Assembly: GCA_019055375.1 (NCBI GenBank) | Contig: JAHQIW010001307.1 | Coordinates: forward strand, 437,501 to 501,500 | DNA length: 64,000 nucleotides | Direction: 5' to 3' | DNA from: Parelaphostrongylus tenuis | Taxonomy: Eukaryota > Nematoda > Chromadorea > Rhabditida > Metastrongylidae | Shown: piece by piece, positions 1 through 12,300 of the stretch | Layout: every line of letters begins with the position of its first letter | How positions within the stretch are numbered: the stretch's first letter is position 1 | The notes under the pieces: model-generated | The model's input: only the letters and a program-made list of their open reading frames with translations | Database searches by the model: none | What the model was told of the DNA's origin: nothing | Translations under genes and position numbers: made by a program

Positions 1-1641
1 TACGAGCTGAATGATAAATACTCTGCAATGTGCAAAAGATACCTTTTTCTTTTCGGGTGAGTGCGGTAGTAGAAGTTCCTAGTTATCTTCCACATAATCC
101 GCAATCCAACGGTGCGATAATGAGCACGGCTTATTTTTTGAAACAAATGTAACAAACATACAAGGGATCTCGCACCGCCGTTTTTGGTCGATTCCGGGAA
201 ATTGTCGAGGATAATGTTAGGGTGACGAAGTGAAAGAACCACTGTTTGCAATAGACTGTTTAAAGTTTTAAGAATTCAGGAGTTCTACCTGCGACACTCC
301 TCGCTTACCGACAGAACATCACAGCACATTTGCATCCGGCTTCGTAGCCCTTTTCCATCTCATTGTGGTCAAAATAATGCTGGTAAGTTCAGTGTAAAAC
401 AGAACAGTTCTAATTCACAGTTCTTCGATCACATTTCGCTCAACGCATGACAGTCGGCTCTTAGAAAATTATGGTAAGCAAAACATAGCACGGTGTGGCA
501 GTTCAACACCGATCAACTGTGGACACTATCTTATCAGATTTGTAGAATGTTCACAACCCTATGTATTTTTGTTCAGGCGATGGCCACGTTGTACAAAGGC
601 ACCATATCTGAAATTGTGAATAGCATTGATCCGGGGCTTCTCGTTATACGTCTCAGAATAGTGCTCAATGTCTTCAGCCATGTTTCTGCCTATTATCGTA
701 TAATTGCTTAGTATTGAAGGCCCAAGGCTACTTCAAATAAACACCGACCTCGAGCCTCACTCGGCAGAGGAGTCAGCGACGCCAAGCCGGTTGTTGAGGT
801 GCATTTCTCCATTGAGCGAGGCTAAACAGTGAAGGTCACAGTTTTTTAGCATGTTCTATTAGAATGGAATCCCAAAGATCCACCCGAGCTTCTAGCACCT
901 GTTTGGTACGTTTCATTCCTAACCGCGTTTGATCACATATTCGCAAAATCGGCTATGAAAAGACATGAAGACCAATATTTCGAGGCAAACACTTGGGGGT
1001 CTGAAACTTCTAAACGACTTTCTTAATGAGTTAATGGTTTCTTACAAGCATTAGCTCCATGGCGTGTACAAATCTGCAGTTACATAGTCGAGTGATTATG
1101 GTGTAAAATGGGGAGAGTTGCTCATTAGAAAAAGTGGGAAAACATTTGTTCCATTTACTTAAGGTGTCCTAGGCCGACATGTGAGAAAATTATCATACTA
1201 TCACATTATCACATCATCTTTTTGCCGAAAATGGAATTATGCAGCACGTCTACATTAACCACACTGGCCAACATTAGATCTAGAAACTCCTGATACTTTT
1301 ATGACTCCAATACAAAGTGTGTCACACTGCTGGACTAACGGTAATCGCCGCCGACGACTGAAGATTTTTCTCAGAGTTCTGCGAAAGAGCAAATTTGGGG
1401 TAGTCGCGTACTAGTGTAAAACCGCTGTTAAAGAGAGAAGGGCATTGCTTATTCTTCGATATAACTAGCCAGGGAATCTCAGTTTCTATTCCGCACAATT
1501 GTAAACCCTTTCGTAATACTCTGAATAACGTAATACATATGACTTTCAAAGATGATAGAGATCATAACGCTATTGCTTATAATGTTGGACTATAAGTTGC
1601 AGGATATCACAAAACTGCCAGAAGGAGCAAAGGTCAAAACG
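1..1641 (+). pseudogene. Decayed, window-truncated paralogue of the four-TM protein gene at 9.4-13.4 kb
   Basis: This block aligns exon by exon with the intact gene at 11.4-13.2 kb. Recognisable exons are 1-56 (start cut by the window), 280-382 and 577 onward, in the same phases and ending at the same GTGAGT and GTAAGTTCAG donors. Further exon relics lie near 862-905, 1076-1150, 1375-1514 and 1603-1641. The early exons stay open and share the motif YKGTISEIVNS, running to a stop at 711. The downstream exons are damaged: the relic at 862 has an in-frame TAG, the one at 1076 reads VIMV-stop, and the one at 1375 needs a frameshift. The short exon at 1603 (DITKLPEGAKVKT) is intact. Nothing matching the intact gene's exon at 13272 follows; tRNA-like repeat sequence lies there instead. 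It may still make a short product ending at 711, but I infer a pseudogene. Confidence 0.65.
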
Positions 1642-1699
1642 GTAGGCAATCGTCACGGCCCACTTCCCTCTGAAATATCCAAGAACAGTAATGTAGAGT

Positions 1700-1970
1700 A
1701 ATTAGCAAACTTTTCGCGCCAGGCGAGACTCGCATCCGCAGCTCACTCTATCCGGGAGCACGTGCTCAATCCCGTTGCATTACTGATGCCCGTTTTGCCA
1801 TCACTGTTTCCACGTTGGAACGCATCTATCTGTCAGCAACCAACCGTCAACGGTTTGGCCCAGAAAGTCGCTATCGGCATAGATTTTCCAGTCACGCTGG
1901 CAGATATTGAGTATTGGATCGTCAAGTCGAATTTTTTTTTATTAGACCGTTCTTAGCATCATACCACCGT
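1700..1970 (-). repeat. tRNA-related dispersed repeat, copy of the 48.7-48.95 kb element
   Basis: The segment matches 48700-48960, including the tRNA-like head (see 48719-48792) and a body with the words ATCTATCTGTCAGC and CCGTCAAC. The tRNA-like part here is degenerate. It lies just downstream of the decayed paralogue and marks where homology to the intact gene stops. Confidence 0.5.
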
Positions 1971-3635
1971 TAAAGTTTCAGCGAAAACCTATCCGTAGAT
2001 TCATGCCAAACAAACAAAGCAAACCGATTGTGAAACATAATTTTGTCCTCGCTGCTACAACTCAATACGAGGTGTTTTAAAAAAACTAAACAATTATTGT
2101 AATTGTCAAAAACCAAGCTTTCCAACAGTCACTGAAAACTCAGTGAGAAAGGTTTGCCAAGGGCAAAGATTCCAAAAGAACATTTATGTACCAACAGATA
2201 CACATGCAGTCGCGAACTGGTTAACGGCGATCGACAAACAGCCGTCAGAAGTAAGAAGGACAAAAATGTCGGCGTGATACATCAGACTACCGTTGTAGAT
2301 TACTGTATTGAATAACTATGCATTCACGATATTTGGTTACATTAAATTTGTCACGAAATCTTTATTATTGATGAACGTTGAGGTTTTAAACTTTTCTCTT
2401 TACTCAGTTTAATGAGTATTTTTACACCAGCACTTTGATATCCATATCAGGCCAAAAAAGACGTTATTTGGGTCTAAAAACTATAAAGTTAGCACTTGAA
2501 TGCTTCCACTAAGTTTATTCTATTGAGAGAAGAAAATAATACTCATATAAGGCTCGTTTCTCTAATGATCTAGGCTCAGAAATAGAAATGCGATAACTTT
2601 TGGTTTTCAGCTATTAGAGGTGATCAAATAAAAATTTATCAGCTCCGTTAGATCGTTTCGAATTATGCCATTCTTTTTTTTTTTTTTTTTTTTTTTGAAA
2701 AGAGACGGCTGAGTTCAACAAATGGTGGTTTAATTTCGCACATTTACCACTGAGTATAGAACAAAGAAGATCTATGAAACGCTTATTTTCCGTACAGAGA
2801 TTTTTGAATAAAAAGGTCGCTTTTTTAATGCGTTTTACAGCGTTTATTGAACTAGATCTAGGCGATCGCGATCAGTGGAAACTAACTGCTCATTTGCATG
2901 ATCCTTACTTATGGAAAGACGTCAATCATTGAGGAATATGATGTCTGATTGCGATAACAATCAAGATCATCCATTGTGTTACCAACCCCACAAAAAAAGC
3001 GGCACTCTTCGCAGTTAGCATTCTTGAGACCTATTAATTAGTTCAGCGATAACGCGAGCACACATCTGCTTTTTGTAGTAAGACAGTTTTGACAAATGTT
3101 TTTTTGAAGGAGTAATTGCCCAGATGATCTGCCTGAACATTCAGATAGTAACAAAAGAATTGAAAAGCTGAGGAGAGCATTTTAAAACACAAATGTATCC
3201 ACTGTAGGCCGATCCATGTACAGTTCATGTAAGGGGAAAGAGAGTAACTTCGGCAGCAATCAAAAAAGTCGCCTTCATATCAGATAGTGAAACAAATTCT
3301 AGACGAACTCGAGAAACCAGAACGTAAAGGTATCTTGCATTTCAAGAGAACTTGCTCGTGTAAAATGCAGATTTTGTATCTTGGTTACGATAATAAACGA
3401 TAACCGCCATAAGAACTACCAACAGTGCACACCTTGTCTGGAAAAGGGTAAACTATTCTGATACTTTTCCCTTTTTTTGCACCCATTTCTAATCTATTCC
3501 TATGTTCGATCTTTCGCATTTTTTATCTAGCTCAAAAAGTCACTTAATAATTTGAATTTCGAAAATTCTGAGGTTTGACTTCATTTTTACATTGGTCTTC
3601 TTATTGAACTATAGCACTTTACTTGAGCACTTTAT
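1971..3635. other. No gene recognised
   Basis: AT-rich sequence with a 22-nt T run near 2675. Short ORFs on both strands show no splice-consistent or family-like pattern. Confidence 0.5.
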
Positions 3636-3895
3636 TTGATCGGTCATCACAGTGAATTTTTTTTTCGCTATGCGGACCTCGGTACTTCCAGCATTCAAAT
3701 TGTTTTTCTTCTTCTTGAACAGCATAAAATACTGGTTGAGCGAGTCTCCTTGCAATCTCGGAGATAGCCTTGCTGTGGCGTTCCGTGTGACGTTGTTCCT
3801 GACTGCCGTAGAGAAATGGGAGGAAGAGGTTGGAGCTTGGCTCTTAGGCGCCGTGACCAACATCACAACCACTCGGCCACGGCGTTCCCATTCAT
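3636..3895 (-). repeat. SINE-like family 2 copy (tRNA-like head)
   Basis: Read on the minus strand it starts with a tRNA-like segment holding GTGGCCGAGTGG, which fits a polymerase III A box. A body follows with GGCAGTCAGGAACAAC, a segment like TCCTCGAGATTGCAAGGAGA, then AGAAGAAGAA and a 3' part like TGCTGGAAGTACCGAGGTCCGC. The same order occurs at 20.4, 29.9, 30.7, 35.0, 36.2, 43.7 and 60.3 kb. The two overlapping ORFs here (110 and 92 codons) are accidents of the repeat. Confidence 0.65.
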
Positions 3896-3899
3896 TCAT

Positions 3900-6800
3900 C
3901 CCTGAACATATTCTAGAATTGAAACTGTAGCGGGAAAACAAAATTACATTTCACATTCGTCACGTTTCCGCGCTAATTTCTGTTATTTATTTTGAAAATT
4001 CTCTCCATCAGGAAGAGATTTCTAGGTTTTTTTTTGTCCTGTAACTGTATAGAAAACTTTTTCTATCATTCTACAGACTCAGGCTTCCCATTTTTAATTT
4101 ATACTGCCAAATACCTTCAAATCTAATCCTAAGCTCAAGTCTATGCAAGAAATCATGTGAATGATTTCTTGCAATCTTGCAGTAACAGAGCCATATATTT
4201 TATCTAGAGTTTTCTCAAAATGGAAAAAAGGTTAAAGTCCATAACAAAGATGACGCCACATGTGAGTTGCACTGCGCGATCAAGCAACCACGAGATTGAT
4301 ACACAACCACTAACACACCCTACCCGGCAAGGTGTGCGCGTCGAGTGCGAGACTCAATTTTCTTTTGGATGCTAAAGTGTACTATTCTTACTGGAACGAC
4401 GTATTGAGAAGTTTTTTTTTTCACAGAAACTAAATATGTCGGTGGAATCATGATGAATCAAGCTGTCGAAAGATAGCTAAAAGTTGGAAGCGAAGTCCTG
4501 GAAACGTAAAATGTGCTTGTGTGAAATATAATTCTCTTCTTACTCTTGGAAATAAAACACAATCAAAACTGTCGAGATTTGAACTCCCGAATTACTTTTG
4601 AAACTTTAGAAATTAAGGGAAGACTTGTGTTTCCTTAAAGGGTTGCGAATGAGTGCAATTTGGAAAAGTGCTCAGTTTTCGAAGAGCAACACCGATGCAC
4701 AGTCTGGCCTCCTGAGATCGCGACTCTCATCTCAGGTGCTGTTTGATAACCGGCTAGATAAACAGTAGTACATTTTAGATATTATTATTTCCACACTCTA
4801 AACCTGCGTGTACAGCGTTATCCCGATCAGGAACAGTAACGTATCTATACGTCTTTTTGCGCGGAGTAAACCATATCTGGAAAGCATGTCAGAACTCATT
4901 TCTGTTCTTATGTCGGTTGCTCGATGACAGCCGTGGTTGTGAAGACTGACGCGTCGGGTAATTCTGTTCGTTTCAGCTTTGTTACCCCACGCTCAGACAG
5001 GCGCTGGAGATCAGCAGCCTGCAAAAGCTCCGCATTCGGTCACTGTTTGTTGAAGTTGGATCGGTTAATTCCCAATTTCCTTTGAATATCGATTGCCCTT
5101 ATGGATGGACAATTTCCTTTAGATATCGATTGCTAAATGCAACTGCACAACAATATGATCACCATCACGATCTTTGATATGAAACCATCAACTTAAAGGA
5201 GTGAATGTCTTTCTTTTAGAAAGAATGCCTCTGACAGTCAAATAAGTTAGTAATGTCACTTTAAAGTTTGCTGCAGTCTTTGTATTTTTCTCCCGCAGAA
5301 GCTGCTTCAAGGCGAGATAGAGACGATAGACCGATGGAGCATATTAGGTCTACACGGTGGATATGGTACAGTGGTCCATCCATTGTCCAAAGTGTGATGA
5401 ATCGACTTTTCAAAAAGAGGTGATCGGATGGTTTGTTGCTTGCATGGGAAAGTATGAGTTACAAATTTGCCAGCTATTTTTCATTACTAGAAGGTTGTTG
5501 GCAATCTTCCAAGGAGATTAACGCTGGAAAAGCGCTTACCTTGCTAACGAAAGGCGAAGATTACGGACCCGAAAGTCGATCCCGATCACCTCTACCATTG
5601 ACAGTCAATATTTTCAAAAACCCAAATAGATTTTTGAGCACAGGATCAACTGAGCAGACTTCTGATTCAACACTGGCAACAATTCTGTTAGATGAACGCA
5701 TCTGCCAAAAATTAGTACATGGTTCGTCACCTTTTATCTATGTTATAATCAAAAGTGATTCAAAAGATAAATGATAGTGATTCTTCGAATCCTGTTTCTG
5801 AAATTCACCACCAGAGCTGTCACTTTTAGTCATTACTCCAATCAAACAGGTTGGTTTTACATACAACTCCTATGTTGCCTTAAAATGTTGCTTTTTCAAA
5901 ATCTTCAAGTATTTCAGGAAAACATTTCAAATTAAGTTGCCTACAAGACCATAGATTACGACAAAGATGTCAAGAGTACGTCCGATTTTTCTACCGAATT
6001 GAATGTTTCATTCTCAGCTTTAGGTGTACCTAAGTGCTCTCATGTAAATTTTCACACAGACATGTTATGGTGATTGGAATCAAAATAAGACTGGCAGTAA
6101 TAGTGCTGAAAGACTTTGCACGCAGGAGTTGTGAATAACAATGGAATGGAGAATAACGCCAAAATTAGATTATCGCCCTTGATGTGTTCAATGTCTGGCC
6201 TGACTGTGGGGCAATGCACTTTGATTCTCGATGTGTTGATAATTTGAACATTCCTGCAATCATGTTGCTCTGACGGCCTCAGAGTATTACTGAAGGACAG
6301 TAATAAGACTATCTCCCTCTCCTTTGTTCTTTATGCGCAGTTGTAGAAACGTTTTCCATAGCTTTTCTCATGGCAACCTGGAGTGAAGATCCTGCTACAA
6401 TAGCAGAGGCAAGTGTAGAGGGAATTGCAAGGCTTTATTTACCGAATCGCGGGGCTGTTCCACTCTCAGTACAAGAGACCTTTATATTTCACATCAATGA
6501 GCGTTTTGCCATTCATTCTTCATAAATACGCAAAATTATTTAGACGATGCACCAGAAAGTCAACTTTCATTATAAAGTCGCATGGAGTAAGAATGCTCAT
6601 AGTGTATTAGACTAGTATGTCGGCCACTTCACTTTTACTGTGAGAAAGCGGTACATTATTTCGTGAAAAAAAAGTGATTCTCCATAGTTATAAACGATTA
6701 CTACGACAGACCAAAACATAAGGATTTTCACTGATCTCTCAGGGATGTTGTATGCGTTTGATTCCAGTAAGCCTTGCATAGGGAACTGAATGCATGTTTC

Positions 6801-8895
6801 GCTAATTCAATGACTTGTGAAGAATTATCGATGTGTTTCTGACAACTATTTGCCGGGCTTAAGAGATGAAGGGTAAAGCTTCCCTACAGCGGCGTGACCA
6901 AACAAACGATTGAGTGTAAGTTGAATTCAGTTCATTGCAAACTTTTGCAATAAGCGCTCCTCTTTGTAGATTTACATGACCCTAAGCAGCTATATCCAAT
7001 AAAGGGGTACCGTTTAGAGTGATTGAAGTAGCTATTATTTTATTGAAAGCAATCTCATTTTTTAAAGAGAATAAGTGACCGCGAATTACATCAGCTGGCT
7101 GCTAGGGAAAGGGAACGTCAAGGAATACGAATCACGAGAGCCGTGCTGAAAGCAAGGAGAATGTCCAGGTAATCTACGATGACATTTTGGTGACTCCAAT
7201 ATGGGTGTGATGATGTAATCATCCCAAAATCTCACACATGATTACATAGGTCCACACATCAATAGGTATTCATTTTAAAACTTATGAAGTCGCCCATCGA
7301 ATGACTGAACAGGAAAGTATCACAGGGAAAGTAACGTTAAAATGCTGCAGATAAAAAATCAGAGTTCAACAAGAAGTGCTAGGCTTCATCTGCTTCAACA
7401 GATTCTGTCCTTGCGTAGACGTTGATGTCCGACCCACTACAGGACACTACCACCTTCGCAATTGAACAATCTATTTCAGTTATTTTAGTGCATAGTTGTA
7501 ATCGCCTCAATCACGGAATGAAGAAGAGATCTCTTTTGATTGCGAGAAGGGGCGCTTTGTTATTACAGCGCGTATAATTCGTAGGACAGAACTCTTTTCT
7601 CAAATTGTTAGTAATCGTTCAATAGTCTAAATTTCGAAGAATTTGAAAATTTTCGACTTCTTAGAAAGGCTTTCTTTACAGCACTGTGACAGACAGAAAA
7701 GATATCTGTTTCCCCGAACCGCGGGGCACCTAAGGCATCGCAGCCGCAATTTCCAAAAGCTGCCACAAGATCCTATCTTGCCAAAACTTTGACAGATTCA
7801 CTGTAGGGAAGTCATTGCATACTAGGCACCCATTGCTTCCGAAACCCCTCCGAGTTGCGAGTACCCGTCAGCCTGACCTTAGTGCCCGATCTGAAGACGA
7901 AAAGCTGGTTTGATCGATGCATACACGTGACATCGTAGTCAATTAGCCCGGGACCTTGCATTTCGACGAGCCCCTCGTGATCTATGACCTCTCAACTTTT
8001 GGTCTGGCGATCTTTTACCTTCTGAACTTTGCCTCATATAGACGTGCAGGTGCACACACATGTACACACATGCACACAAGCGCACTGAAAAAGGAGAAAA
8101 GTAAAAAAGTAAAGGCACGCTTTTTTGGAAATAATGCGAAAAATAGGAACGCACTAAAATGCCTAGTATGTACATAAAAACGTGCACACACACATACATG
8201 TATACATATATACACAGACACATACATGCATACATACATACATACATACATATGTGCGCAGCCCAATGGAAGTGCAGAAAATCCCCACGTTATCTAATAA
8301 TCACAAACCCAATTAGAGTACGAAGTTAAGCAGAAAGCTCTATAAGCCTCGTCCGCAGAATAGCTTGTTGACGGACGGACGTTGTGTTTAGCGCTGCAGG
8401 TTATTCAGATCGATCGTGGCTACGTTTTCATGACCACCTGCATTTTCTCATAATCATGGACTTCCTAAGAATTGTGTATAGCCGCTCTATCTCGCGGAAT
8501 CTGCGCGTTAGACTGCGATTTCTTTCAGATCTAGAAAGATTAAGGATTTGACATTGTGATGAAATTATACGAAACCCTCGTGTTACATATGGAAGAGTAT
8601 TGCAGTTCAAGTTTGATCCACTTAGTGTTCTATACTCGTGCACCTCATGTGACCGTTTACTGCGGACCACAGTATCTCAGCCAACAATCTACATTGTAGA
8701 ATAATGAAGAACTCACGATTGCGAAGGAATGATATTAGAAGAATTATGGATAAATATGATTAGAAAAATGAAGTTGTTTGACAAAAATTTTCGTAGGCAC
8801 ACGGTTTTCGCTCTCAAAAATTTGGCGTTGTAGAAAAGCATTAGTGTTGTTTACACATTACGCCGATGAATAATGTTCATGATTGAGTGTAGGTG
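3900..8895. other. About 5 kb with no recognised gene
   Basis: The stretch holds a perfect 12-bp hairpin at 4145-4172, two near-identical 24-nt words around 5079 and 5110 (CAATTTCCTTTGAATATCG-like), and a CA/CATA microsatellite at 8045-8250. An ORF at 5433-5774 (113 codons, +) has no recognisable domain and no clear splice context. I see no tRNA, rRNA or conserved exon. Confidence 0.45.
8045..8255. repeat. CA/CATA-rich simple-sequence region
   Basis: Runs of CACACA and CATACATACATA surround a short unique segment. The Cys/Tyr/Met-rich ORFs on the minus strand here are translations of this simple sequence and not genes. Confidence 0.8.
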
Positions 8896-8929
8896 TATCT
8901 ATAAAGATTTGTTACTCACAAAAGTTTCA

Positions 8930-9290
8930 CACATAAGCATTTCTTGCGGGACAGAGCTCTTGCCTTGAATTTTGAGTAACCATTTGATAGCGTAGGTTTC
9001 GAAGATCCCAATTCTTTGCTTATCTTCTGGAATCACTGTCTCGCTAAAGTGTTGCAGGCAGAATAATATTGAGTTTTGCATACGCCGCTCATTGTCGACT
9101 AGGGCGTATGAGTGGTCGTGGGCTGATGCGCAATCAATCGATCGCATTGGAGCGACTCACATATAGTGTGATTTTGATCTTGGACGCAGGACTTTTTCCT
9201 GCTCGACAGGAAATATAGATAGAATATGTTACTCTGATAGTTCAAGATTTCCTCTACAAAGTCATGTGCTTTTCGTGTTTAGCCTTAGGG
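8930..9290 (+). repeat. Dispersed non-coding repeat R-A, partial copy
   Basis: It shares an ordered set of words with 38160-38540: an AGAGCTCTT-type start, ATAGCGTAGGTTTCGAAGAT, ATCGATCGCATTGGAGCGA and a tail TCTGATAGTTCAAGATTTCC. Other copies lie at 41.4, 47.2, 55.0 and 62.0 kb. No copy holds a convincing ORF. Confidence 0.6.
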
Positions 9291-9393
9291 TTTATAACGG
9301 ATTATCTAGCAGCATGAGAAACGCCTAAACTTGAGAACAATAAGACAAAGTCTCTTGTACAATCAATACAAGAAACTTTGAAAAGTTCATAAA

Positions 9394-12300
9394 ATGCAGC
9401 AAAAACTTTTAGGAAATGGCGACAATCCGCACTTCATAGCCGTTCGATTCGCCCGCCAGCTGTATGTATTGGCCGTGGTCCCGAAAGATATAAAGGCCAC
9501 ATTAGTCACTTTAGTAGTTACGATTCGATCCAGCTTTCCCTATTTTACTACATTCACTGGTGGATCGATGGGCACGTGAAAAATCTACGATGCGACGTCG
9601 TCACCCATATTCCGTTCCTGTACTTATCGTTTTATATAGAGATGAGAGTGCATATCTTCGCACTCATGCTATCTCTAAAGGAACTCAATCTGTCAGCAGT
9701 TGATAATTGTGTTGATGTATGTGCGCGACTGCATTAATTCACAAAATTGGGACTCGTCCAAAGTCAATAGAGCATAACAATAAGAAGTCTCAAGGTATCG
9801 CAACTCAGCCTAAGTCATAGGCAATTTCGATCGCTCTACATGAAAATCACCCATCGAAATGCAGGGGGAAATTTGTTCTATTTGAACTGATAAATTGACA
9901 TTTGTTTAGAAGAGAAGTTCGCCGAGCCAAAAACCGTCTAGATCATTACCTGTTCTTAAAAGGTGTGGCAGTGGCAATTCAGGTAGGAATTCATCTCATA
10001 ATAAACTCTAGTGGTCTTACATATGCATTTCTTTTTCATCAGACGATTTGCGTGCTGTTGGTTTGCTTCCTGGGGCTTCTGAGCCTCTACGAGCTACGCC
10101 ACGACACGGAATCTGTATTTTATGCGGGACAGCTGCTTTGGGAGGTAAGGTTGCTTGTCGTGCCAAAGTTTTAATATAAAAAATCTCAACTCTGGGATCG
10201 AAAAATTTGTGGGCATTTATGTGGAATGATTTTCAGATGGTTCTACTCATTGGAGTTTTTTATATAGTCGTTTTCGATTCATCCGGTGAGTTTTATCTGT
10301 AAGAACGTTCACGTGTGAGACCATAGAGAGAGGAAAAAAAATTAGTTTAGTTTCAAATTCTGCACAAAACAGGCCTAGAATTGCTCATCAATTAGTTGAA
10401 ATGTTCCTCAAGATTATGATTTTACATGCAGTTCCCGATATGCCGTCGTCTTTATCAAATTACTGGCTTACCTGGCTTGCTTGGTAGTTTTAAGGTATTA
10501 GAAAAGTTCGAAAAGAACTCCTGTTTAGCTTTTGACCAAAGTACGACCCAGAGAAAATTGCAGGTATTTCGATATAAATTTGAGAGACACAAATTTCAGA
10601 CGCGTAGTGCGAGAATAGTTGCTATTCTTTGAATTGCACTCTGTCGGCATCTCGTCTCAGAATAAGTCTTCCGTTGATTCGAAAGAATTTTCCGAATGAA
10701 AAGCGTACTTTATCATAACACGATGCATTTCTGACCTCTCGCAGACCACTTTACAAATATTCTTGCCTTTTGCTACTGAAACACCTATCTTGAATACTGA
10801 ATCAACTGGCGGTGAAATTTTGTCGAACTGTGACACGACGATCTCCCCCATTGCATCGCTGATTGTTCTGTATGGCGTGTCTCCTATTGAAAAATATATG
10901 CTGAATATCGCTTTCATTTCCTTGGACACAAACGAATTTAAATTCTCAGTTCGAGGAAGCAAAGCTTCTCGTATGAGTTTAAGAAGTTCTCAACTTCTAC
11001 TATTCGAGTATCAATCGCCAAAAAATGAACTTTGTCACGAATGAGGAATTCTCATCACTACAACATTTTCCACTTCCACTTGTGCTAGTTTCGCCGATCC
11101 TTCGCAGCAGAACGGGGTACAAGACTGCGACTGTTCTCATAGACGACTGAATGAATATGCATCCACGTATCAATTAGTCAGGAAACTCCATCGAGTGGCT
11201 TCACAGCTCTGTAGGAACGAAATCACTTACAAGCATCTGAGTCGCCCTAGTCGTTGATTGTGATATAGTTCGGAGCAAAGAACTGATCAGGAATGGTTTT
11301 AACTGAGTATTGTTTCCAGGTATGCGTTTGATATTGATTTTCGTCTACATAGCTACATTTGTGCAAAATATGGTTCACATCTTCTACTACCAGCTACACG
11401 ATAAATACTCTACAAAGTGCACACGATACATTTTCCTTTTCGGGTGAGTGCGGTAATAGAAAATGCTAATTATCTTCCAGATGATTGCAATCTAACGGTG
11501 CCATAATAAGAACGGCTTATTTTTTTCAAAACATCGTAACAAAATTATGTGAGATTTGGTGTCGCCGTTTTTGAGCTATTCCGTGAAGTAAAAAGAGAAT
11601 AATGTTGGATTGACGTACTACGAAGGACCTAGTAGTTACAACAAACTATTTACACTTTTCACAATTCAGAAGCTCTGTGTGCGTCACTCCTCGTTTACCA
11701 GTAGATTATCATAGTGCATATGCATCCGCCTTCCTGGCCCTTTTCCATTTCATTCTGGTCATAATAATGCTGGTAAGTTCAGTGAAACAAGAACGGTTTT
11801 AGTTCACAGCTGTTTGATCACGGTTGGTAAATTAGTCGTAGAAGGCAGGTCGCCGAAACGTCAGCCGAACTTCTACGACTAATTTACCTACCTCGCGTCA
11901 GCTATCAAGACAAGTTTTCTCGATTTTCATATAACAATTAATTATGCCGAGGTTTATAGAAAGTCGAACTTTTGAATTGTTTGATCACGATTTCGTTTAG
12001 CGTATGACAGTTGCTCTTTACAGTACTATCGTTAGCAAAACAAAGCATTGTGTGGCACCTCAACACCGATCAACTGTGAACGCTATCTCATCAAAATTGT
12101 AGAAAGTGCACAAACCTACATATTTCTGTTCAGGCGTTGGTTATGTCGTACAAAGGCACCATATCTGAAATTGTGAACAGCACTGATCCGGAGCTTCTCG
12201 TTATACGTCTCAGAATGGTACTCGATGTCTTCCGCTACAGTTCTGCCTATTAAAGTTTGGTGGTTTAGCGCCGAGGATCCAGGGCTACTTCCTATGAACA

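Noticed and set aside
8000..8255. CRISPR-like array
   Set aside because: Only microsatellite repeats; no regular spacers, and the genome is eukaryotic.
7939..8266. Cys/Met/Tyr-rich ORFs on the minus strand
   Set aside because: Translations of CA/CATA simple sequence.
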